The notes beneath the pieces are model-generated. The model was not told the origin of the DNA. It did not search any database and saw nothing but the letters and a program-made list of their open reading frames with translations. A DNA stretch of 64,000 bases from Schizochytrium sp. CCTCC M209059 (taxonomy: Eukaryota; Sar; Bigyra; Thraustochytrida; Thraustochytriidae): NCBI GenBank assembly GCA_000818945.1, contig KN805463.1:1-64000 (forward strand). Direction: 5' to 3'. Of the stretch, positions 9,322 to 20,078 are shown piece by piece. Within the stretch, counting starts at the first letter, position 1; each line of letters starts with the position of its first letter. The position numbers and the translations under genes were made by a program.

Positions 9322-10503
9322 ATGGGAAGCTCTACGAGCAAGTGTCTGGGCCTGCACGGCGCGATCCCGGCGCCAGACGGCCCGCATCGTACCATCGGTG
9401 TGCTGCGCTTGCGTATTCCTGGGTCCACGTACGCGCAAATCTTTTATCCAGCCAAACCAGAAGGTGCCGCCACTTTTCGATGGCCCGCGGTCAAGTACTT
9501 TCGGCCCGATGCCGTGAAAGGCTTTGCCAAGTTCGTTGGGGTGCCGTTATTTCTCGTGCGCAATCTCGCCAATGTAGAGCATCCCTTTGTGCTAAATGCG
9601 GAAATCGAAGAAGACGACACCACTGAGAGCGAAAGTGGACAAGGCCAAAGCAAGTTCCCCTTTATGCTCTTCTCGCACGGTCTCGGAGGCTCTGCAGAAA
9701 TGTACTCCAAGGCTTGCATCGACATTGCCTCGCTTGGATTCATTGTCGTTGCTCTCGAGCACGAAGACGGCACGGCAAGTTACGCCAAGCCAGAGGGTGC
9801 GTCCGAGAGATTGCCGTACCGAGGCCCTCCCAAAGGATTAGAGTATGAGCGTGACAACGTGATTGAGTTCCGCAAACCCTTTTTGGAGCATCGAATGGGC
9901 GAGGTAAGCGCAGCTCTTGCTTTTATGCGCAAAGGGACTGTCACGGACGCCAAAATGGAGCCGCACAGCGATATGGCGCGACTTGAATCTGTCTTTGCTC
10001 GTGTGGATCGTGACAATTTTTGGCTTGCTGGACACTCGTTTGGCGGCACCTCGACGGTAGTAGCGAGCCAGCAGCCGTGGGCTGCAGACGCACAAGGTTT
10101 CGTACTCCTTGACGTGTGGCCCTTTCCTGTTCCTCGCGAGATTGCAGCAAAGGGATTTTCAAAGCCGGTGCTGAGCATTCTCTCTGACGAGTTCGCCTCG
10201 GGGCGCGAGGTAGCCTTGACGTACGACATGTTTGCTAATTCTTCGACTTTGGACAAGCACAACTTTTACATTCCTGGCACGCGTCACCAGCAGTTTTCCG
10301 ATTTCGCATTTGCCATGCGCGGCTTCATGTTGCGCGTATCCAAAGTATGCGGTTTCACCACTTCCGAAGAATCTCAGCGCGCCATTTTCGCTGCCCTTTC
10401 CGGATTTCTGTCACGCGGCAACGGGGACTACGATCCCGAATCGTGGGCTGAGGAGGCAGTGCGGTCCACCGCTCTGGAATTTACGCCCAAAAGCCTGCTT
10501 TGA
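9322..10503 (+). CDS. PAF acetylhydrolase II-like serine lipase, N-myristoylated
   Basis: 393 residues. The start at 9322 is the first ATG and gives MGSSTSK, an N-myristoylation signal (Gly2, Ser6) with Cys8 as a possible palmitoylation site; family member PAFAH2 is itself myristoylated. Alpha/beta hydrolase with SHGLGG (118-123, oxyanion-hole strand), GHSFGG (237-242, nucleophile Ser239), an acid in LLDVW (Asp264) and the catalytic His in RHQQFSDF (His322). The HxxFSDF context is typical of plasma/type II PAF acetylhydrolases. These enzymes hydrolyse short or oxidised sn-2 acyl chains of phospholipids, acting at membranes in defence against oxidised lipids. Length matches the family (about 390-440). 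Confidence 0.92.
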   Translation: MGSSTSKCLGLHGAIPAPDGPHRTIGVLRLRIPGSTYAQIFYPAKPEGAATFRWPAVKYFRPDAVKGFAKFVGVPLFLVRNLANVEHPFVLNAEIEEDDTTESESGQGQSKFPFMLFSHGLGGSAEMYSKACIDIASLGFIVVALEHEDGTASYAKPEGASERLPYRGPPKGLEYERDNVIEFRKPFLEHRMGEVSAALAFMRKGTVTDAKMEPHSDMARLESVFARVDRDNFWLAGHSFGGTSTVVASQQPWAADAQGFVLLDVWPFPVPREIAAKGFSKPVLSILSDEFASGREVALTYDMFANSSTLDKHNFYIPGTRHQQFSDFAFAMRGFMLRVSKVCGFTTSEESQRAIFAALSGFLSRGNGDYDPESWAEEAVRSTALEFTPKSLL

Positions 10504-10897
10504 CAGTTGAACAACAACAGCCAAGGAAAAAAGAAGGAAAATCTCTTCACATATAGACTCTAATCATGAACATGCCCCACGTTGTGTATCTCATTCCTTG
10601 CCTGCCAGTCAGCCAGCTAGCTGCAGCCCGACGCCGCTCGCTCTTCGTGGTTAAAGTAAAGGGGGTAAAATAAAAAAAATTCTTTTGTCTCTCATAATGA
10701 AGCAAGTCCACGATTGGTCGAATCGGGAATTGAGGAGGTGGCGAAAGGCCCGCGACGCCACCTCGTGGGCGCGGGGGCGGGGTCCTCGCTGGCGGGGCCC
10801 AGGCCCAACGTCTGCGCCTTTCGTTCTTGCGTTGCTTCCTTTGTCTCTCCGGATCTGGTCTCCTTCTTTGGCGTGAGGTGGTCCTTGCCGGGCAAAC
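10504..10897. other. intergenic, promoter of the beta-propeller gene
   Basis: 393 bases between two plus-strand genes. It has an A/T-rich patch at 10655-10685 and then GC-rich DNA up to the ATG. Nothing else recognised. Confidence 0.5.
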
Positions 10898-12325
10898 ATG
10901 GCGCTTGTGGCGCTCTTGCACGACGAGGCGGTTGTGCACGTCTTGAAGGATTCAAATGTGGTCCTGTCGCATCCGCGAACGCGGCGAATGCACTCTGCAC
11001 GGCCTTATCACGTGCCTGAATTCGGCGTGCTGCATGCAATAGCAAAGCAACGCGTCGGGACGCACTTTGCACGCCCTGATGACGGCGTGCAACATGAGTT
11101 TTCGCTGCCCGTCCTTCTCCGATACAGTCGTCACTTGGTCATGATTGAAGCGGCATGCTCGTCGGAAGGCCAATGGAGCTGGGACCGTGCCCATTCGCGA
11201 TGCTTTGAATCTGCGCACAAAATTGTGGATGCGCGTTGGGGCCACTTCTTTCCCATGAGCCATCTAGCACTTACGGATGCGGCCGTGCTGCACGTGAACT
11301 CGTTGCCACCAGCTGCCGGGAAATTTATCTCGTCTCATCCTTTTGGTCGTCGCACGTTTGCTGTGGATCCGCCAGAGCAGGCCCGGGGACACCCACTTTT
11401 GGCGACCTTTGATCACCATCCCATGGTGTTTTCGATTGCTGCACAGAATCTTTTGTACTCTGTGGATGCGCGTGCCCCCAAAGGGCCCGGGTGGGTATCG
11501 GACAATTTTGATGAAGACCCAATATGCGCAATGGAAAAGTTTGTGTCGCCGTCGCATGGAATTTTTACTGCGCACGAGAACTCGCTCCGCATTTGGGATG
11601 CTCGCAAAGCAAGCGCTCCCGTATCGCAGCACGATCATTTGATGGGCGGGGCGCCCATGGGAATGGACGTGAATCAGCGGCTCGTCGTCATTTGGTCCCA
11701 CGAACCTGGCGACAGCGTCGCTTTTGAGATGTCAGACTCATATCGCTTTGCGACATTTTTTGAGCTCGATCCAGCTCCTCCCCAAAAGACAGGTTCGAGC
11801 GCAGAGGCCATTACAGATGCGATGACTCGCTTGAAAAGACAAAGAGATAGACTGTACGGGAGTCAGGCGGGCTCGAGCAAAGCCGACAGCAGTGGGGATG
11901 ACAGCAGTGATGACAGTGAGAGCAGTGAAGAAGGCAGCGGAAGCGGGGACTCGGGGTCATCCGCTTCGGAGGCAGCTGGCGTTCATGCGGACAAGGGATC
12001 TCGACATTCTGCTGTTTCTGACGTTTCGGTGGGGTCAATGACCTCTGCAGCGGACGGCTCGCAGAATGCCGGAACGATGGAGGAAACGGACCGTTTCGCG
12101 ACGCTGCGACGCTATACAACGCTGGACGAGAGCGCGAGGACGCATTTCTTCCGTCGTTATCTAGGTAAAAAGAACATGCAAGCGCTGAAAGCACGGCATG
12201 CGGTTGTGGGTGGGTACTTGACGCCGCGAGCGCGGGTCATACTCTTTGACATATATGGGAATCAAAACAAGCTCAAGGTGGGGCCTTTGCGATCTATAAA
12301 GACTGCGCAGCAATCCTCGAAATGA
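10898..12325 (+). CDS. beta-propeller (WD40-like) protein, possibly TAF1C/Rrn6-like
   Basis: 475 residues, ATG at 10898. The clearest signal is two degenerate propeller blades: HPLLATFDHHPMVFSIAAQN then LLYSVDAR (165-192), and FTAHENSLRIWDAR (223-236). The phrase about a DHHP followed by a value ending in VD(A/L)R recalls the RNA polymerase I factor family TAF1C/Rrn6, whose propeller carries HPR..A....LDLR blades. A Ser/Asp/Glu-rich disordered segment (about 320-370) and a basic C-terminal tail follow, also seen in that family. I rate the propeller as probable and the Pol I assignment as a weak hypothesis. If right, it would work in the nucleolus at rDNA promoters. Confidence 0.6.
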   Translation: MALVALLHDEAVVHVLKDSNVVLSHPRTRRMHSARPYHVPEFGVLHAIAKQRVGTHFARPDDGVQHEFSLPVLLRYSRHLVMIEAACSSEGQWSWDRAHSRCFESAHKIVDARWGHFFPMSHLALTDAAVLHVNSLPPAAGKFISSHPFGRRTFAVDPPEQARGHPLLATFDHHPMVFSIAAQNLLYSVDARAPKGPGWVSDNFDEDPICAMEKFVSPSHGIFTAHENSLRIWDARKASAPVSQHDHLMGGAPMGMDVNQRLVVIWSHEPGDSVAFEMSDSYRFATFFELDPAPPQKTGSSAEAITDAMTRLKRQRDRLYGSQAGSSKADSSGDDSSDDSESSEEGSGSGDSGSSASEAAGVHADKGSRHSAVSDVSVGSMTSAADGSQNAGTMEETDRFATLRRYTTLDESARTHFFRRYLGKKNMQALKARHAVVGGYLTPRARVILFDIYGNQNKLKVGPLRSIKTAQQSSK

Positions 12326-12897
12326 GGGAATATCAGTGTATGGAGAAGTCAAGCTTTTGCGCTTGATTCAAGAGAAACGGAAATAAAAAAGTTATTCATC
12401 ACGGGAGTAATGAGAACGTCGAACTGCAGCGAAGGGGAATCGGCCAACAAGGTCAAATCAAATATGGTTGGGTCGAATGTTTGGATTTTGTACTTTCCCG
12501 ATTCTCCGCACAGGTTAGAGTCTGGGTGGGGCATTGATATGAAGAAGGGCGGTGATCAAGGCTTGCGGTATTTCATCTCGAACGTCATCTGCTGTGGCTC
12601 TCCTGGATGTAGCATAAAAAGAGAAAGAAGGCGATTGAACCGTGCGAGTAATACGAAGTTGCCCAACCATTTATTTAGAGGTACTATTCTCTCCAAAAAG
12701 TAAAAAGCAATTGCCTTCGTTTTACAGCGTGTCTCAGAAGAAGAAAATCACAAAAAGCAGGGCGCACGCAACAAAACTTGAGCGTTGCGCATTTCTTAAT
12801 TTGCCTCTTGAGATCTTGACTAGAGAGAACTAGAAAAAGTCACTCGCTCACACTCGTTCGTCCACTACGTGCTTGACACGAACGAACCTTGGTGAGC
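12326..12897. other. convergent 3' intergenic region
   Basis: 572 bases between the 3' ends of the propeller gene and the hydroxylase gene; more A/T-rich than the genes. A 97-codon frame at 12410-12703 has no recognisable features and lies in both genes' 3' flanks. Confidence 0.5.
12381..12386 (+). terminator. possible polyadenylation signal
   Basis: AATAAA 56 bases after the stop of the beta-propeller gene, in the right place and strand for 3' end formation. A single short motif in A/T-rich sequence. Confidence 0.3.
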
Positions 12898-13752
12898 TTA
12901 CTTGGTCTTGGCCCGTTCGTTGCCACGGTACGGCTTGAAGGTACCAAGAATTTGGTCCCAGATCATGGTGTTTTGTGCATAGTTGCACTGGGGAAAGCGG
13001 TGATGCATCTCGTGGGCGCGCACAGAATAGCCGAGACCAAGGAACCCGAATTGGACATCGTACTTTGTGTGGTTGAGCAGCGCCATTACGGCATAGATGA
13101 CCAGGAAAAGCGGGACGCCGACGGCGTGGCCACCCATTGGAGAGAGGTATGCCGCCATGTGAATGGAAGAAGTGGCGAGTAGGAGACCAATGACCTGCTC
13201 GATGGGGTGCTCGTTGGCGGCGTCAAAGTAGCCGCGCACGGGCATGGACTGGCGGTGATGGTGCTTGTGGCACCATGCATAAAAGGCGGGGTGGTGCATG
13301 ATGCGGTGCGCAAAGTAGTACATGAAATCGTCAATGATGAAGATGAGGTAGACAAAGCCAATGGTGTTGCCGAGGGTGATTTTGCTCATGTCGCGCTCAA
13401 TGTAGGGCGCGGAGAGCGCGGCGTCAAACATGTAGAGCGCACCGATGCTCTCGATGATCTGGTTAAAGACCAAGAAAATATAATCCTTGGGCTCGAGGGC
13501 CTCGAGACCCTTCATGATGGGCACGGGTTCGCGCGATGGCAACTTTTTGGCGCCAAAGAGCCAGCAAAGACCGAGGACAACAGGGTCGAGAAGGACGATG
13601 GCAATGCTCTTGAAGAGCACGAAGGCGACGAAGACGTTGAGTTCGAGGCCCAATGGGTTCCAAACGGTCTTGTTGGAGGCGTAGATGACCTGGTTCGCCA
13701 TCTCCAGGGCGGCCTCGGTCCCGTTCATGATGGCCTCGACGTTGATGGCCAT
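12898..13752 (-). CDS. fatty acid hydroxylase/sterol desaturase superfamily membrane oxygenase
   Basis: 284 residues, ATG at 13752 (the frame extends upstream without another ATG). It has about four to five hydrophobic segments and the histidine boxes of the di-iron hydroxylase superfamily: HRIMHH (149-154, HX3HH), HKHHH (162-166, HXXHH), and HEMHHRF (247-253), plus EHP (182-184). The family includes C-4 sterol methyl oxidase, C-5 sterol desaturase, fatty acid 2-hydroxylase and sphingolipid C4-hydroxylase; all are ER membrane enzymes using O2 and electrons from cytochrome b5. No cytochrome b5 domain is fused. Substrate cannot be assigned from sequence; sterol or sphingolipid are both plausible. 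Confidence 0.9.
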   Translation of the reverse strand: MAINVEAIMNGTEAALEMANQVIYASNKTVWNPLGLELNVFVAFVLFKSIAIVLLDPVVLGLCWLFGAKKLPSREPVPIMKGLEALEPKDYIFLVFNQIIESIGALYMFDAALSAPYIERDMSKITLGNTIGFVYLIFIIDDFMYYFAHRIMHHPAFYAWCHKHHHRQSMPVRGYFDAANEHPIEQVIGLLLATSSIHMAAYLSPMGGHAVGVPLFLVIYAVMALLNHTKYDVQFGFLGLGYSVRAHEMHHRFPQCNYAQNTMIWDQILGTFKPYRGNERAKTK

Positions 13753-14859
13753 TGTGAAGAAGCTGTCTGCGGAGGCGGTGACTGCGTCAGCAGCTCGCGG
13801 TGTCTGGCGAAAAGCCCCTTGCCGACGCGGCGCCTGTACGCTTGTCGACAGACCGCGGCGCGGAGCTCTCAATCTCCTCTCCTCTCCGGCCCGCAGACGA
13901 CGTCCGCTCGCTCAGAGGGCCGGCTGGCCCGCCAAAAAAGAAGGACTCCGCTCTCCGGCGGCCTCGCCCGTCGCGCCTGCGCGTCTGCCCGCGTGCCTCG
14001 CGTCGCCTCGCGTCGCCTCGCCTCGCCGCGCCGGGGCCTCCGCGTTGTCGCTTTGGCGGCCTTGCGCCGAGGCCTCCGAGGGTTGCGTCATCGTCGCCTC
14101 CTTGCGTCTCTCTGCGAGGGCGAGAACTTGCGATACGAGGAAAGAGAGAGTGGGTGAGAGAGAGACAGTGGGAGAGAGAGCGCCGCGATGGTGTGCACCA
14201 TATAGTGCGGTGAGGAGGCGTCGCCGTGCGGCTTGCTTGCTTGTGCTGGCGGGCAGTAGGACTATCGATCACCGAGCGAGGAGCGAGGGCGGCTTGCAGA
14301 TGGCAACGGCAAGCGCGGCAGCACAGGAGGAGAGGCTTGCAGCGGCCAGCGCCGGACTTGGCCGTGGTGGCTGGCGGAGAGGAGGGCCATGGATGAGGAT
14401 GGGCGTATACTTGGGAAGAAGAATGACGAAGGTAGGGTAAAGCGTCCGATTTGCAAGATCAATGTTAGAAAAATCATTTTTCGATCAAAAATGAAGATTT
14501 GGGTGCAGCCAGGAGTCCTGTAGAGCGTGCGCACGAGCATGGAGAGCTTGCAGTTTGATGAGTTAACGGGATTACTTGATTGTTGTTGCTTGAGATCAAT
14601 TAAAGTTTTCAGATTTTTCTTCCTCGCGGTGCACGCGCAATTATTACGAAATGCTTCTGAGTCTGTTGTTACAAACTACATATAAATATGGTATAAACCT
14701 TTACCGGAATTGGTACAGTGGCATACTTCCACAGGAGACACATTATTACTGTCTCTACCGCTTGTGGTGACGATTCCAGCTGATAGAGGCTTAGGATTAG
14801 CGATCTCAGGGTGCCCGAATAATCTCTACGGGCATGCAAAAAAGCTATGCATGTTTGGC
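13753..14859. other. intergenic, hydroxylase promoter side
   Basis: About 1.1 kb, strongly GC-rich to 14420 then abruptly A/T-rich (14440-14720). Frames open on both strands in the GC-rich half are Arg/Ala/Ser low complexity. Nothing gene-like supported. Confidence 0.5.
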
Positions 14860-15423
14860 TTACCAAGGAAAATTCTTATCCCATTGTTTGATACTGACCA
14901 AGGAGCTCACCAAGTGGTAGTGTTTTTGCTTGCCACCTGTGTATCCAAAAAGAGCAGCGTTTGTAAGAAGTGCCGCTTTCACAAGAATTTCCTCTTTCAT
15001 CGTAGCCAGAACGCTCTCCGATGATCCAGCTGGGCCTTCATCAGCTTTACGAGGAGGGTGTGGTTCGAGTGATGAGCTCGCCTCTTCTGAAACATGTTCC
15101 TCGGAGCTTGCAGAGAGGGAACTTACAAGCTCCAGCAGCTCTTGCTAAGACCGCTGAATCGGAATGCGGTCCCCTGCGAGTTGTAGAACCTCCATAGGTA
15201 TTGATCCTGTAATCTTGTTCACTCGCCAAAACTCGAACGAGGAGCCCTCATTTGTTTTTCGGAGCAAGAAAGCGCGAAGACCTGCTTCTTCAACAAATTG
15301 CTTGTCCTTCTCTTCTTTCTTCGCCTTGCTCATGGCCTCACGAGACTTGTCTTGGGCCTCGAGAACGTCAAGTCGCTCGAGAGCGTACACGTCCTTCGGC
15401 CGCCAGGATCTGTTGTTACACAT
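14860..15423 (-). pseudogene. CIR_N-like small protein gene interrupted by in-frame TAG
   Basis: ATG at 15423 opens a frame of 92 residues ending in TAG at 15147-15145. The same frame then continues without a stop for 94 more codons to TAA at 14862-14860. The first part begins SWRPKDVYALERLD and is followed by an Ala/Lys/Glu helix and FLLRK. This layout resembles the N-terminal domain of CIR/LENG1-type splicing-associated proteins (Trp near the start, then a charged helix). The second part has coding-like composition (KAALLTNAALFGYTGGKQKH). Options: a nonsense-mutated gene, a sequencing error, stop readthrough, or a 45-base in-frame micro-intron (GTTCTACA...CTTAG) that would remove the TAG exactly. 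A GTAAGC donor overlapping the final TAA means a further downstream exon is also possible. Confidence 0.4.
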
Positions 15424-17500
15424 TATCTTAAAAGGGCAAAGTCAGCGCAACAAGATAGATATGCATCAGTCTCGTCGAAGAGGTCTCGCTCCGCTTCTCC
15501 TGAATGGAACCATCCTGACCTTCTCCTGTGCAACCAGAACTCGATATGAACTTTCCGAAGGCCCTTCCAATGAGTGTCTTCGCTTCTGCCCCGTTTTGCG
15601 GACGGCTCTGCAAGGGCCAAGAGATCGCGGATTTTGAGTCGGCGTCGCGCTATTTATCTCTCCCTCGGGCCATTGAAAGCTTCCGGCGGCGACGCAAAGT
15701 TGCTCGTGATCATGTGCTGGCTCATCTTTCGTAGACGGAGCTGCCGACGCGCTGCACTAGATTAGATCTCTGCTGCTCAAGCTGCAAGGCCTAACCACTT
15801 GGGTTCAAGCCACCATCCGCTCATACAAATGTATTGGCCGGCCTATTTAAAGGTCTATTTTAATGTGTTGAACTTCGAAGTCCGCGTCGATTTGCAACAT
15901 TGTCCTAGTGAGCAGTAGGTAACTCCTAGACGATGTCTCGGGCGCCGGTTATGCAGCATATCAGTCAATCGGACGCTTTACTTTAATTGGCGATGGAACG
16001 AACGCGAGAGCGGCCAAAGAATCCAGATGCACACTCGAACGTGGCGAGCAAGTAGAGGTTTGCCACTACACTACTGACGGTTAATAACATCTAGAATCTG
16101 AAACCTAAGCCTAGGAGTAAGTTGTCAGCGAAACCCAAAGCCGGTGGCGGTTGCTGTCGTGGTCGAATGGTAAAAGGCGTTGTATAGTAACGAGTAGACC
16201 TTCGAGCTATTGCATAATGACTCAATGTGCCCGAGGTAGCTTATGAAGAGTGGAGCTAGGCTTCAGCTTGGGCTTGAGCCAAGGCTCCGTATATACCTTC
16301 AAATTCGGCCACGGCGTTGTCGCGACAAAATGACGTGGGTGGTGAAGCCTGTGGTGGAACCGTCATGTCGTGTCGACGTGCGACCGGGCCGCAGCCGTTA
16401 ACAAGAACCTTTGGTGGGTTGAATCTCGTGCGACCGAGTCCTCGATCTCATGCGGCCGGGTCCTTGGTTGGAGCGTTTCACGAGACCCACGAATTTCCAA
16501 CTTTGGCAACTGGGGTAAGCTCGTGGATTGCAAGCCAGGGTTCGACATCTCCAAGTTCAACGGTTGTGCGCGGGCCGCGCGTCCACAGAACGTCTCGCGT
16601 ATTTCCGATTCCGGACGGACGGTCAACGCTCAGCTTAAACAGCCCGCCATATTACTGTTGATCTTGCATCGGGGCGATTACTGTTGAGCGGAAGTTTGTG
16701 ATGTTTGCTGGCGACGAACGCCGGCGTCATGTCTCTCTCTCGAGCGTCTTTTGGTTTCGGGATCTGTTCCTCTTTGCTTGCTTCTCCTGGATTTTATGGC
16801 GATAGCCCCTCCCGCTCTCCTCCCTGCTGGTGGTTGGCGATAGAAGAATCGCATTAGCTGCAGCCAACGGTGGCTACTCGACACTGACGATAATGGTACC
16901 ACTGACATGCGTAGGCTTCGAGCGACTGCGGATTTTCAGCCCCTGTTTTCTTCACGTGGATGGACGCATGGTGGCCTACTTTTCAAAGCTGGCTGCTGGT
17001 TGGCGGCGCTTTGCTGTTCCTTGGGGAGTTATAATTCCAAAGATTATACGATGGCATAGGACCTACGACCATTCCTCGGGCCTCGAATTTATTCTGTGGC
17101 AGAGTGGCCGAGCGAGCCTGTCCTTCTAATCCACAGATTCTTCCTGTTCGTGCCGGAAGCGGCGGCTTTTTGTCAGCCAATTGAGCTGCTGCTGAGCCGC
17201 CAGGAAGAGGCGGTTTTTCCTCACTTGCAAGCAAGCACCCCGAGCCAGCACCTACCTCTTTCTGCAGGCCTTGAGATGGAGGTTTCCGGTATCGCTCGGT
17301 AGGCTGGTCGTGATCCTGGTGGGCCTCGCGACGGCGCCGGCCAACCGCGCTTCTTCCATGCTCGGAGAATACTATACTCCCCGGAAGCGAATCAAGGGTA
17401 CACGCACGGTCGGTCACCAGTCAGTCAATCCACTGACAATCTGGCGAGTTAAACTTTGCGCGTAAAGTTCACTGAAGCTGCGCATCACAAGGCGCGGCGG
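15424..17500. other. gene-free, mixed-composition region
   Basis: About 2 kb with moderate GC and scattered A/T-rich patches (15780-16150). Open frames are short and have no recognisable features. Looks like decayed sequence. Confidence 0.5.
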
Positions 17501-19516
17501 AGCAAATGCAAGCGCGTGAGTTTTTTCTTGGCGTCGGCTCTTATCATGGGGTGCTAAGAACACAGCCGTCCGGGATCCGAGACAGTCTAACCTTTCGGCT
17601 GACCGTTGTCTGGCTGTTTCTTATTCCATTTGGCTGTCGCCGCCATCAAATTCTCGTCGACGCGATTCGCGTGCGCCCATGTGGGCTCAGGCTGGCCGTC
17701 GCGAATCTGAGTCGACCCCAAGCCGACCTCAGGCTGGCAGAGAACGTGCGTGGTAGGATCTGGCCTGTACACCATGCCGGGGCTGCGGCTAAGGTTTGGG
17801 CCGGAGCAGGCAAGCCAGTAGGCATGCTCGGTGCCTTTTTTGAATGAAACGTCATTTGACGTTGCGTGGAGACGATCTCAACCTGCGTCTGCGACTGCGA
17901 TTGCGACTGCGTGCTTCACCCTGGGGCGCAGCAAACGCCGTGCTAGCAGTGCAAGCAAATGAGCGGGAGAATGTGCGAGCGAGAAATCTCGCCGCCAAGC
18001 TCTTTGGTACGAACGATCTCGGGCGCCCCAAGACAGAGCGGGAAGAGCGCCACGCGTGGAATGCGGGCTATAGCTGGCTGGCGGCAAGCGCGGAGCGAGA
18101 GTTGGCATGGCAAGTTGCTTGGCGATGGCTTAGGCGGACGGGCGGGCGGGCGGGCGGGCGGGCGGCAGCTTGGAGGCCTGCCTGCGCCATTTCTTTTCGT
18201 TCGCTTTTCTGCGAAGGAGGCGGTGGTAGTGGTTGGTGCCTGGTAGGTGACCGTGAAAAGCGTCGGCTTCTTCCTGGAAGATGACGAACCCCACAGCCGT
18301 CGCTCGTGCTACCGAGAGCACACCGCCGCTCGGGCCGGCAGTGCTTGCGCATTTTCCTCTCCACTGGGCCTGCCAGGAATACTTGACGCTGTGCGAGCGC
18401 CAGCCGCCTTTCAAGTTGGCCTATCCGCACATGCTGGCTGGCTGGTTGGCTGGCTGGCTGGCTGGCTGGCTGGCGATAGCGAGCTGCGACGGAGGGAGAC
18501 GACGCCGCTCCCGCTGCAGCAGCTCCATCGATAGATCAACAGATTAATGAGATCGATCGATCGCACGCTGCCTTTCACGCGGGAAAGCAAGCGAGCCTAA
18601 AGTGGCGTATACTGGTCCTCTTCAATTGGAGGGTGATTGAAGTTCGTGCCGCCACGAAATGAAGTCGTCCCCAGGAACAAAAGGTAGGTAGAACTGGCTG
18701 GCTGGCTGGCTGCCTGGCAAGCAAGCAAGCAAGCGAGCGCTCGGGCGTGCGCGTTGCGTTGCTCTGCCTTGTATGAAGCGTTGATGCGTGTCAAGTATGC
18801 GTTGGCTCCGTTGGTTGGCGTAGTCGACGTGATGGATCGGGAGCAGCAGCTAGCTACAACCGACAACTAGCTGTCTGTGATCAATCCGAGATCGCGATGC
18901 ACTTTCGCTCGGGAATCTCATGGGTGCTGTCGCGGTATATATATATGTATCTTATGGAAAGGGGCAACAAATTTTACGGCTCGACGACGCGAAGACCGGG
19001 CGGAAGCCATCATGGCCATGGGCAAGTGAAGGAGATATGATGGCCGGCCGGGCTCAAGTTTGGCGAGTAAGAAGCTAGCTCGTTCGTAAGCAAGCAAGCT
19101 AGCAAGCTAGCGCGTTCGTGAGTGTAATGCAGCCGCAAGCAGGCGGGCCAAGCAAGCGGCACAAATAGCTTCGGAGGCGCCAAGAAAGTGCCGGCGGACT
19201 GCATGAAGCCATTGCTGGTTGCATCGATCACACGCCATTCCATGAGCTAGGTAAGATGGATCGGAAAGTGAAGGAAACCGCCACTTGATCGCTTGCCGTC
19301 CAACCCGAATTCGGGGCGCCTGCCTCGCGGGCCGAGCAGGATTTCCAGTCAGACAGCCCAGCCACGCAGCCAATCAGGCAGCCAGGGAGCGAACGAGCGG
19401 CCAGCGAAGGATCCGCAGGTGCAGCTGGCTGAAGGAAAGGTAGTTGTCGCCTTTTTGGCTTCCGTGCGCGCGCCTCGCTTCTCTGTCTGTCTGGCCGCAA
19501 GAACTTTCCGCGCGTG

Positions 19517-19547
<31 letters not shown>

Positions 19548-20002
19548 AGCCGTCTGCCTGTCTCGTCTACCATGGCTAGCTAGCTAGCTAGCTAGCTATA
19601 CGCACTTTTCTACCTCTTTGCCGGAGCTGACATACATTCATTCACTCACGAACGCCCAGCTACCATTTGGCCGCAATGGCCGATGCCGTACGCGCGCCGC
19701 ACACCCGCAGCGGCGGGCCTTAGCCACTGTGGGGGCCGTTCAAGTGTCTCCGACACTGTGGACATTCGTAGCGCTTTCCGCCCCGCAGATGTTTCGGGGA
19801 AGGGGCGATGAGTTCGCCAGCTGTGGCTGCTGGCCGGACCGCCGGTGGCCGTAGAATCTCGCGCACGGTTGGCTCGAGAGGCCACTCCGAAGTCGGGACC
19901 AGGGAGGGCGCGAGAGGCAATCTTGCGCTTGGTGCCTTCAGTGGGGCCGCAATAATATGGCAGCGCCCTCACGGCGTGGGCTTGTTATATCCGCTTTCCT
20001 GC

Positions 20003-20078
20003 CCGGTTGCTTGGTTGCCTGGTTGCCTGGTTGCCTAGTTGCCTGGTTGCCTGATGTCCTGGTTGCCTGGTTGCCTGC
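20003..20078 (+). repeat. (GGTTGCCT)n octanucleotide repeat
   Basis: About nine tandem units of GGTTGCCT with a few substitutions (AGTTGCCT, GATGTCCT). One of the few desert repeats with a period longer than five. Confidence 0.85.

Noticed and set aside
12410..12703. 97-codon frame between convergent genes
   Set aside because: Lies in 3' flanks, no motif, average composition.
16150..16222. Second tRNA-like stretch (TGGTCGAATGG and TTCGAG)
   Set aside because: Acceptor and T stems do not pair.
17094..17165. tRNA-like sequence (box A TGGCAGAGTGG, weak box B TGTTCGTGCC)
   Set aside because: No acceptor, anticodon or T stem could be paired.
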